11,904 nucleotides of DNA from Bacteroidota bacterium. Its GTDB lineage: Bacteria; Bacteroidota; Bacteroidia; Flavobacteriales; Weeksellaceae. The translations under genes and the position numbers were made by a program. Position 1 is the first letter of the stretch; each line of letters opens with the position of its first letter. This document shows positions 6,743 to 11,904 of the stretch, piece after piece. The DNA is taken from NCBI GenBank assembly GCA_023461035.1, contig JAEWOD010000036.1:1-11904 (forward strand), written 5' to 3'. Under the pieces are notes generated by a model that had not been told where the DNA came from, searched no databases, and saw nothing but the letters and a program-made list of their open reading frames with translations.

Positions 6743-7996
6743 TTGAAAATCAACCGTTTAAATAGTATCATTTTATTGGGTTTGGTGGGAACCATCGGGA
6801 TTTTGATTGCCCAATTGGTTTGGACCTACAAAGCTTTTACGCTGGAAGAGAAAAAATTCTCCCAAAAAGTACACATCGCACTTCTGGAAGTCGCAAGGGA
6901 AATTTATGCCAACAATGAGCATGAAATTTCCACCAAAGATTTGATTCAAAAAGTATCCAACGATTATTATGTGGTCAATGTAAATGACGACATAGACCCG
7001 GCGGTTTTGGAACATTTCCTGAAAACGGAATTCACCAAATTCAATATCATCACCGATTTTGAATATGCGGTTTACAACTGCGAAAGCGACGATATGATGT
7101 ATGGAAAATACATTTCGGTCAACGATGAAGCCGATCCCAATAAAGAAATCAGATTTGAAAAATACAAAGACCTCGTCTATTATTTTGCGGTTCGGTTTCC
7201 ACAGGAAAAGACCTATTTATTAAGTTCATTGAAATTTTGGTTGATATTGTCGATTGTACTCATGCTGATTCTCGTGATTTATGTGTATTCGATTTATACT
7301 TTGATCCAACAAAAAAAATATTCGGAATTGCAACGGGATTTCATCAACAACATGACCCACGAATTCAAAACACCGCTCTCCTCTATCCTACTCGCTTCCA
7401 ATTCTTTACAAAACCAATCCTCCGTGCGGGAAAACGAAAAGCTGAATACTTATGCGGAAATCATCAGCCAGCAAGGAAAAAAACTGAACCATCACATCGA
7501 AAAAATTCTCAATGTTGCACGGAATGATGAATTTGCCATGGCGCTCAATCCGGTTTCTTTGAATTTGAATGAAATCCTGCATCAGGTCAGCCGGTCGGTT
7601 CAAACCAAACATCCGGAAGTTCAGATTTCGATAGATTCCAATCCGGATATCAGCATCCGTGCAGACGAATTTCATTTTACAAATGTGGTGCAAAACCTGC
7701 TCGACAACTCCATCAAATACAGCGATGAAACACCTGAAATACAAATAATTACCTCGCAAAACAAAAAAGGAATCCAGCTGGATTTCTCCGACAACGGAAT
7801 CGGAATTCCACCCAAAAATTTAGGATTTATATTTGATAAATTTTACAGGGTTTCAGACAAAAAAAACAATGAAGTAAACGGTTTCGGATTGGGACTTTAT
7901 TATGTAAAACGAATTGTCCAGCAGCACGGCTGGAAAATTTCTGCCCGAAATAATGTGGAAAAAGGCATCAATATTTCTATTTTTATTCCCAACTAA
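6743..7996 (+). CDS. sensor histidine kinase, two-transmembrane, HisKA/HATPase
   Basis: This 417-aa membrane kinase pairs with the response regulator encoded 13 nt downstream. It has TM1 (about 8-29), a periplasmic sensor of roughly 130 residues (30-162) unlike a named domain, and TM2 (about 164-186) followed by a short linker with no HAMP visible. The HisKA H-box is NNMTHEFKTPLSSI with phospho-acceptor His206. The HATPase_c domain shows the N-box NVVQNLLDNSIKYS (314-327), G1 DFSDNGIGIP (347-356), F-box IFDKFYRV (363-370) and G2 NGFGLGLYYVK (379-389). All catalytic boxes are intact. The start is a TTG: an in-frame TAA lies two codons upstream, and the TTG gives the KINRLNSIILLG N terminus typical of flavobacterial kinases. 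The layout resembles RprX of Bacteroides, but orthology is not established. The signal is unknown. Confidence 0.93.
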   Translation: MKINRLNSIILLGLVGTIGILIAQLVWTYKAFTLEEKKFSQKVHIALLEVAREIYANNEHEISTKDLIQKVSNDYYVVNVNDDIDPAVLEHFLKTEFTKFNIITDFEYAVYNCESDDMMYGKYISVNDEADPNKEIRFEKYKDLVYYFAVRFPQEKTYLLSSLKFWLILSIVLMLILVIYVYSIYTLIQQKKYSELQRDFINNMTHEFKTPLSSILLASNSLQNQSSVRENEKLNTYAEIISQQGKKLNHHIEKILNVARNDEFAMALNPVSLNLNEILHQVSRSVQTKHPEVQISIDSNPDISIRADEFHFTNVVQNLLDNSIKYSDETPEIQIITSQNKKGIQLDFSDNGIGIPPKNLGFIFDKFYRVSDKKNNEVNGFGLGLYYVKRIVQQHGWKISARNNVEKGINISIFIPN

Positions 7997-8009
7997 ACAA
8001 AAACAATCC

Positions 8010-8696
8010 ATGGCGAAATGCAGAATTTTATACGCAGAAGATGATGAAACCATTGCGTTTCTCACGCAGGACAGTTTGCAACCGGAATATGAAGTGGTGC
8101 ATTGCGCAAACGGAGAATCGGCTTTGGAAGAATTTAAAAAGGGTGAATTTGACATTTGCCTGCTCGATATCATGATGCCCAAAATGGACGGATTTGAATT
8201 GGCAACGGAAATCCGAAAGCTGAATTCGGAAATTCCCATCCTTTTTATTTCGGCTAAAACCCTGAAAGAAGACCGAATAAAAGGGCTGAAAATCGGGGCC
8301 GATGATTATTTGGTGAAACCGTTCAGCATAGAAGAATTGATGCTGAAAATTGAAATCTTTCTGAAACGTTCGCAGAAAAACACATCGCAAATCGAACAAC
8401 ACCTGCATAAAGTGGGGAATTGTGAATTTGATTCAAAAAATTATACCGTTACCTGTCAAAATAATACCGTTTCGCTGACACAACGCGAAGCCGAGCTCCT
8501 CAGCTTTTTCATTGACCATAAAAATACAGTGCTGAAACGCGAAGAAATCCTGAAGGCACTTTGGGGTGAAGATGATTATTTCATGGGAAGGAGTTTGGAT
8601 GTTTTCATTTCAAGATTGCGGAAAATTTTTGCCGAAGATGATTCGGTAAAAATCGAAAACCTACATGGAATCGGGTTTAAATTTCGGGTGGATTGA
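8010..8696 (+). CDS. OmpR-family response regulator
   Basis: A 228-aa DNA-binding regulator made of a receiver domain (1-120) and a winged-helix Trans_reg_C domain (about 133-228). The receiver carries the acidic pair Asp11/Asp12, phospho-acceptor Asp53 in LLDIMMPKMDGFEL, Ser81 and Lys103 in LVKPF. The effector domain shows VSLTQREAELLSFFIDHKNTVLKREEILKALWG and SLDVFISRLRKIFAEDDSVKIENLHGIGFKF, the standard OmpR/PhoB pattern. The frame is open back to 7914, but that extension lies inside the kinase gene; the ATG at 8010 gives the canonical MAKCRILYAEDDE start. It forms an operon with the kinase and is expected to be phosphorylated by it. Likely DNA targets are direct repeats such as the TTGTTAA boxes upstream (inference). 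Confidence 0.95.
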   Translation: MAKCRILYAEDDETIAFLTQDSLQPEYEVVHCANGESALEEFKKGEFDICLLDIMMPKMDGFELATEIRKLNSEIPILFISAKTLKEDRIKGLKIGADDYLVKPFSIEELMLKIEIFLKRSQKNTSQIEQHLHKVGNCEFDSKNYTVTCQNNTVSLTQREAELLSFFIDHKNTVLKREEILKALWGEDDYFMGRSLDVFISRLRKIFAEDDSVKIENLHGIGFKFRVD

Positions 8697-8790
8697 AACG
8701 AAGTTTGAACTCCCTTAACGTGAATAATGGATAACGATAAATGTAATAAACTTATATTGACAATGTTATGTTTCATTAGATAATAATTGT

Positions 8791-8870
8791 GAGCTTTGTG
8801 CCTACTTTGAGACCTTTGTGGAAAAAAATAACCACAAAGATCACAATGAAGCCCCAAAGAGCACAAATAA
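8791..8870. repeat. decamer-periodic CTTTGTG / CACAAAG inverted array
   Basis: Three successive 10-nt units carrying CTTTGTG or CTTTGA (starting 8791, 8801 and 8811) are mirrored by four 10-nt units carrying ACAAAG, ACAATG, CCAAAG and ACAAAT (starting 8831, 8841, 8851 and 8861). An A-rich spacer separates them. CCTTTGTGG/CCACAAAG forms the inner stem. This is an intergenic palindromic repeat of the CTTTGTGCCTTTGTGG kind that I recall as widely dispersed in Bacteroidota. It lies about 95 nt after the response regulator gene and may form its transcript's 3' hairpin, although no U-tract follows. Confidence 0.65.
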
Positions 8871-8877
8871 CTATAGA

Positions 8878-8919
8878 AATCTTCTATCATCTATCTTCCA
8901 TCCTCCATCACCCAACATC
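8878..8919 (+). repeat. degenerate CTATC/CCATC low-complexity repeat
   Basis: A run of imperfect pyrimidine-rich units (TTCTATCAT, CTATCTTCCATC, CTCCATCAC, CCAACATC) directly follows the decamer array. It has no coding or hairpin potential. It looks like a decayed short tandem repeat. Confidence 0.5.
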
Positions 8920-8921
8920 AA

Positions 8922-8941
8922 AAAAATACCCCGACGGACTT
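8922..8941. repeat. 20-bp repeat, copy 1 (terminator half) behind the LRR gene
   Basis: This 20-bp stretch (core ATACCCCGACGGACTT) recurs exactly at 10319-10338. On the minus strand it reads as the descending arm and U-tract of a terminator (AAGTCCGTCGGGGTATTTTT), 46 nt beyond the LRR gene's stop codon. The ascending arm present at the other copy is missing here. Confidence 0.75.
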
Positions 8942-8986
8942 GCTTATAATCAAAAATGTATAAAATATATCTTATCTAAAATATCA

Positions 8987-10126
8987 TTACTTTTTAATCA
9001 ATTTCTCAGTTTTGAAATTTCCGTTTTTGGATTCAGCATTCAGGAAATAAATCCCGGCCGGAAAAGAACTCATGTCTATTTCTAATCTTTCGCTTTCTAC
9101 AAATTTGCTAAATACAATCTGCCCTGTTGTGTTGGTTATATAAATATTTTCAATTTTTAATCCGGTGTTTCGTATTGTCAATTTATCCTTGACGGGATTA
9201 GGATACATAAGGATTTTCTTTGCAAAAATTTCCTCTGTTCCCAAAGCATCGCATTCCTCCTCATCTGCAACAAAGTGCATTCCAGGCTCTATGTACCAAT
9301 ACCATTCATCCATATATTCCGCATCGGGATCATCCACATAAATACATTTGAGGTTATCGCATTGAGTAGCACCAAAAGATTGCATTATTTCGTTATTGCC
9401 GTTTCTCAGGTCTATATGCTCTATCGTATCATCTAATGCTATATTGAAAAATTCAAGCTCCGAATTTTGGGTTAAATCCAAATATGGAACTGCACATTCT
9501 CCCAAACCCAATGAAAATAAATGTGGATTTTGAGAGGTGTCCAATTCGGTAATCCAGTTTAACCCTAACCACAACAATTCCAAATTCGGATTTTGGGTTA
9601 CATCTATATTGTTTATCCTATTTTCTTGTAAATTCAGGTATTCCAAAACCGGACATTCAGAAACATCAAAGGACATTAATTCATTTTCATTAGCTTCAAT
9701 ATATGTCAGATTTGGTTTTTCTCCCAGAATAACGGAAGATGTAGAATTCCTATATAAGTAAATTTCTTCTAATTGTTCCAAATTGGATAAATCCACAGAA
9801 GATATGGTAGTATAACCCAAACCAAATACTTTTAGATTTGTATTTTGAGAAACATCCAATTCCGTCGCATTTGTAAAGGATATGGCAAGAGAATCCAAAG
9901 CTGCAAAATCTTCCAAACCCGTAAAATCGGATGCACCTATGTTGATTATTTGTAAAAACGTAACATTTTCTATATTAGCCGTAAGCACCAAACCGTTTCC
10001 CTCTGTTCCGTCTCCCATACCGTTATCTTCCAGATACTGCTCGAAATTGGGGTCGGGAATGGATGTGTACTGGGAATATATCAAACTGCCCACACAAAAA
10101 AACAGGGTTATAAAATAGGTTTTCAT
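8987..10126 (-). CDS. secreted leucine-rich-repeat protein with T9SS type A sorting domain
   Basis: This 379-aa protein has a Sec signal peptide (MKTYFITLFFCVGSLIYSQ, cleavage near 19) and an IPDPNFEQYL segment common at the start of flavobacterial LRR proteins. About eight leucine-rich repeats follow (89-258). Six of them keep an exact 21-residue period, starting at 111, 132, 153, 174, 195 and 216, with pattern LDvsqNpnLexLxLxxNxI. After a Trp/Tyr/acid-rich segment with cysteines (255-293) comes a C-terminal type A sorting domain (about 302-379): KILMYPNPVKDKLTI, ITNTTGQIVFS, MSSFPAGIYFLN, ending KTEKLIKK. The protein is therefore expected to cross the outer membrane by the type IX system and be attached or released at the surface. 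The LRR solenoid suggests binding to protein or glycan; the ligand is unknown. A 31-codon ORF ends 1 nt upstream of its ATG. Confidence 0.93.
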   Translation of the reverse strand: MKTYFITLFFCVGSLIYSQYTSIPDPNFEQYLEDNGMGDGTEGNGLVLTANIENVTFLQIINIGASDFTGLEDFAALDSLAISFTNATELDVSQNTNLKVFGLGYTTISSVDLSNLEQLEEIYLYRNSTSSVILGEKPNLTYIEANENELMSFDVSECPVLEYLNLQENRINNIDVTQNPNLELLWLGLNWITELDTSQNPHLFSLGLGECAVPYLDLTQNSELEFFNIALDDTIEHIDLRNGNNEIMQSFGATQCDNLKCIYVDDPDAEYMDEWYWYIEPGMHFVADEEECDALGTEEIFAKKILMYPNPVKDKLTIRNTGLKIENIYITNTTGQIVFSKFVESERLEIDMSSFPAGIYFLNAESKNGNFKTEKLIKK

Positions 10127-10127
10127 T

Positions 10128-10223
10128 TTATTGAATGATTAGGTTTTTTGAAAGGGTTTCTTCTCCAAAAATTGGAATTAGCATAGAACTCCAAATCAAA
10201 GAAGGTATTAGATTTTTTTTCAT
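10128..10223 (-). CDS. 31-codon leader ORF abutting the LRR gene
   Basis: On the minus strand an ATG at 10221-10223 opens a 31-codon frame (MKKNLIPSLIWSSMLIPIFG..., ending LSKNLIIQ) with its TAA at 10128-10130. One nucleotide separates that stop from the LRR gene's ATG. The peptide has a Lys-Lys start followed by a hydrophobic core, like a signal peptide. The spacing would allow translational coupling to the LRR gene. It could also be a chance ORF or the relic of a duplicated N terminus. No homology can be judged by eye. Confidence 0.35.
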   Translation of the reverse strand: MKKNLIPSLIWSSMLIPIFGEETLSKNLIIQ

Positions 10224-10313
10224 GATATTGAATTATATAGATTGTTCTAAAGTTATAAAAAAAAATAAAATATTTAGAATGAGCAAGTTATTTTATAATC
10301 TCATTTGAATTCG

Positions 10314-10354
10314 AAAATAAAAATACCCCGACGGACTTTCGCCCAACCGAGGTA
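10314..10354 (-). terminator. terminator of the VWA gene
   Basis: Read on the minus strand, TACCTCGGTTGG (10354-10343) pairs, with G-U wobbles and a one-base bulge, with CCGTCGGGGTA (10334-10324), followed by TTTTTATTTT. It lies about 120 nt beyond the VWA stop codon, past the long inverted repeat. Confidence 0.7.
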
Positions 10355-10374
10355 TAAAGAAAAAAGTGGAATCT

Positions 10375-10461
10375 TGGCTTCGAGAACCTCAGCCACCACT
10401 TGGAAACTGTTCTTCAATGATGACTAAAACTCTCGAACGGTGGCTGAGGTTCTCGAAGCCA
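10375..10461. repeat. 23-bp perfect inverted repeat (GGTGGCT...CGAAGCCACC type)
   Basis: The arms 10375-10397 and 10439-10461 are exact reverse complements over 23 bp, separated by 41 nt. Each arm is itself a partial palindrome: the right copy runs 10439-10463, starts GGTGGCTGAG and ends CGAAGCCACC. The motif resembles the dispersed CTTCGA...CTCAGCCACC intergenic repeats I recall from several phyla. It lies 9 nt after the VWA stop codon, so the transcript would carry a long hairpin between the gene and its terminator. Confidence 0.85.
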
Positions 10462-10472
10462 CCGGAATTATA

Positions 10473-11633
10473 TTATTTCTCCTGAACGTATCCTTTATCG
10501 TTGGCGAATTTCAGGACAGCATTGGTTATGGCAGCTCCCAAATCGGTTTCGCCTTCGCCGGTTTTGGCTAATTCGGTTTGGATGAATTTTTCTCGTACGG
10601 TGTTCAATTCCAGAATTTCTTTCTGGATTTTTTTGCGTTCGTTTGTCATTTTTTCAACTTCCGATTTTAATTGAGCATCGGACATATTCCGGTATTTTTC
10701 AGGCAAAGTCGATTTGTCGATGTCTTTCAGATTGGCACTGTTCAGTTCTATCGCATCCACTAAATCCCAACCGGCATTTGAATATCCGTAATTGGCTTTG
10801 GCAGCAGCGCGTGTTACTTTGTTTTCAGCACTCATTTCGGCCGCCATCATATCTTGTTCTTCCTGACGGGCTTTCATGTTTCCGCCTTGTACACCGTAAT
10901 AGATGTAGGTATTATTGAGTCTTGTGTTGCAATCGTCAATCCGTACATCATAAGGAGTCGGAATGTATCGGATCTTTTGGTTGTGATCGATGAAGAAATA
11001 TTCGCCTTTTCCTTTGTCCGCACCGTCTTTCCACATTCCGCTCTGACCGGAATAATCATCGCCGCAATGAATTGTGTTGACATAAATTCCTTTTTTAACC
11101 GCATCGGAAATCGCTTCGACATAATTGACAGAACCTTGTGTAAACGGTTCGTTTCCGGCTATGTAAATGAGTTTCATGCTGTTTTTATTTCCGTCCCATT
11201 TCAGTTCGTTGGTCGAAGTACGGATTACTTGTCCACAAAATTCCGAACCGCCGTTGGTGCGCAGGGCAAATAATTTTTCGGAAAGCAAATCCAGATCGGA
11301 AGTCAGCGGCGTTACCTGACGGATGTATCCGCCGTCAGCCGAAAGTCCGTCGTTTCCATATTCGTACAAACTGATTTCAATCTGCGGTTTTTTACCGTCA
11401 TAACGTAAAGTTGTCATAGTATTGACGATGTTCCAAAGACGAGATTTCGCCTGGTCAATCAAACCATCCATACTGCTGGAAGTGTCGAGAAGCAGCGCAA
11501 TCTGGATTTTTTCCTGTGCTAAATTTTCTTCTTTTATTTCAATCGGTTGAATTGTTTCAACTTTGATTTCATTTTTCTGAATGGCAGGGCTCATAAAAAA
11601 TAATGTTCCCAAACTGATAATTAACGTCTTCAT
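10473..11633 (-). CDS. exported von Willebrand factor A (VWA) domain protein
   Basis: A 386-aa protein with an N-terminal signal-like segment (MKTLIISLGTLFFMSPAIQ) and a VWA domain at about 43-235. The first MIDAS motif is intact (DTSSS: Asp50, Ser52, Ser54), and LRTNGGSEFCG (124-134) supplies the conserved Thr. The strand that in classic VWA domains ends in a metal-binding Asp (TDG-like) reads LIYIAGNEPFTQG here, with Asn161/Glu162 instead. Metal binding through Glu or a modified site is possible. Cysteines at 133, 190 and 235 may pair after export. The rest is helical and charged (255-350, likely partly coiled coil), ending TDLGAAITNAVLKFANDKGYVQEK. There is no T9SS tail or lipobox, so periplasmic location is most likely. 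VWA proteins usually mediate protein contacts; the partner is unknown. It is a single gene with its own terminator. Confidence 0.88.
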   Translation of the reverse strand: MKTLIISLGTLFFMSPAIQKNEIKVETIQPIEIKEENLAQEKIQIALLLDTSSSMDGLIDQAKSRLWNIVNTMTTLRYDGKKPQIEISLYEYGNDGLSADGGYIRQVTPLTSDLDLLSEKLFALRTNGGSEFCGQVIRTSTNELKWDGNKNSMKLIYIAGNEPFTQGSVNYVEAISDAVKKGIYVNTIHCGDDYSGQSGMWKDGADKGKGEYFFIDHNQKIRYIPTPYDVRIDDCNTRLNNTYIYYGVQGGNMKARQEEQDMMAAEMSAENKVTRAAAKANYGYSNAGWDLVDAIELNSANLKDIDKSTLPEKYRNMSDAQLKSEVEKMTNERKKIQKEILELNTVREKFIQTELAKTGEGETDLGAAITNAVLKFANDKGYVQEK

Positions 11634-11842
11634 ATCTATAAAATTTTGGTTTCTATAGACATTGATGCAATGGATTTGAAAAAGGTTGGGTGAAGTTTAA
11701 TTATTTTGAATGATGAATGTTAAATTTTAAATTAATTCATTGTAAATCAATTGAATAACATCAATAATTATTTTTTAAGGCATAATACTGAAAAATAGTT
11801 GGTAAAATTCCAGCAAACCCTTACTGACAAGTCGGTTGGAGG

Positions 11843-11878
11843 AAGTTTTATGAAACGTGTTTCATAAAACTTTTTCTT
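11843..11878 (+). terminator. strong plus-strand hairpin terminator without a preceding gene
   Basis: AAGTTTTATGAAAC (11843-11856) is perfectly complementary to GTTTCATAAAACTT (11859-11872) over 14 bp around a 2-nt centre, followed by TTTTTCTTT. On the plus strand it has the form of an intrinsic terminator, but no plus-strand gene lies between it and the VWA gene's start region. It could end a small RNA or attenuate a gene beyond the window edge. Confidence 0.6.
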
Positions 11879-11904
11879 TGTCTGAAAAATGACAAAAAAA
11901 CGTT

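Larger units (their letters stand above)
10127..10472. other. intergenic region between LRR and VWA genes
   Basis: From left to right this 346-bp stretch holds a 31-codon leader ORF (10128-10223, minus), an AT-rich segment likely to contain the LRR gene's promoter although no clear TAnnTTTG is seen, a minus-strand terminator (10314-10354) and a long inverted repeat (10375-10461) directly 3' of the VWA gene. Confidence 0.6.

Noticed and set aside
7914..8009. 32-codon N-terminal extension of the response regulator
   Set aside because: It lies inside the kinase gene, and the canonical receiver start is at the ATG at 8010.
8791..8919. CRISPR-like array
   Set aside because: The units are 10-nt, degenerate and mirrored around a centre, with no equal-length spacers and no cas genes nearby.
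1587..10187. Shared 13-mer TTGGAATTAGCAT (inside the DUF2795 gene and near 10175)
   Set aside because: A single 13-nt match in about 12 kb of AT-rich DNA is expected by chance and has no common context.
11790..11845. Cobalamin riboswitch
   Set aside because: Only a short GGTAAAATTCC segment is reminiscent; no B12 box or core helices can be identified by eye.

Overview
The window looks like chromosomal DNA from a member of the Bacteroidota, most likely a Flavobacteriia/Flavobacteriaceae genome. The evidence is low-GC DNA, TAnnTTTG-type -7 promoter motifs, genes without Shine-Dalgarno sequences, a long SecA (1127 aa) with no C-terminal zinc finger, a secreted leucine-rich-repeat protein with a type IX secretion (T9SS) type A sorting domain, and a DUF1573 protein. 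No rRNA, tRNA, CRISPR array, prophage or intact insertion sequence is visible. The genus cannot be fixed from the sequence alone.

Layout: 1-468 is non-coding, with several hairpins and a terminator for something upstream of the window. A flavin-dependent nitronate monooxygenase/FabK-like oxidoreductase lies on the minus strand (469-1419). Diverging from it are a small DUF2795 protein (1575-1796) with its own terminator, and then secA (1907-5290), which has its own promoter motif and terminator. An AT-rich orphan lipoprotein gene (5412-5954) converges on a minus-strand DUF1573 gene (6061-6477), and the two share a bidirectional terminator. The intergenic region upstream of DUF1573 holds three TTGTTAA boxes in helical phase and leads into a histidine kinase/OmpR-family response regulator operon (6743-7996, 8010-8696). 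After a repeat-rich spacer, two minus-strand genes for exported proteins follow. One encodes an LRR protein with a T9SS signal (8987-10126), preceded by a 31-codon leader ORF. The other encodes a von Willebrand factor A protein (10473-11633). The right edge carries a strong plus-strand hairpin/terminator with no gene in front of it.

Functionally, most of the window concerns the cell envelope: SecA drives export across the inner membrane, and the lipoprotein, DUF1573, LRR-T9SS and VWA proteins all carry export signals. The two-component system plausibly senses an envelope or periplasmic signal and may control itself and the divergent DUF1573 gene through the TTGTTAA boxes; that link is inference.

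I did not find a convincing new multi-gene system. The most interesting items are non-coding: the phased TTGTTAA boxes, a decamer-periodic CTTTGTG/CACAAAG inverted array, a 23-bp perfect inverted repeat 3' of the VWA gene, a 20-bp terminator half shared by two neighbouring genes, the leader ORF abutting the LRR gene, and the orphan structured/terminator region at 11780-11880.
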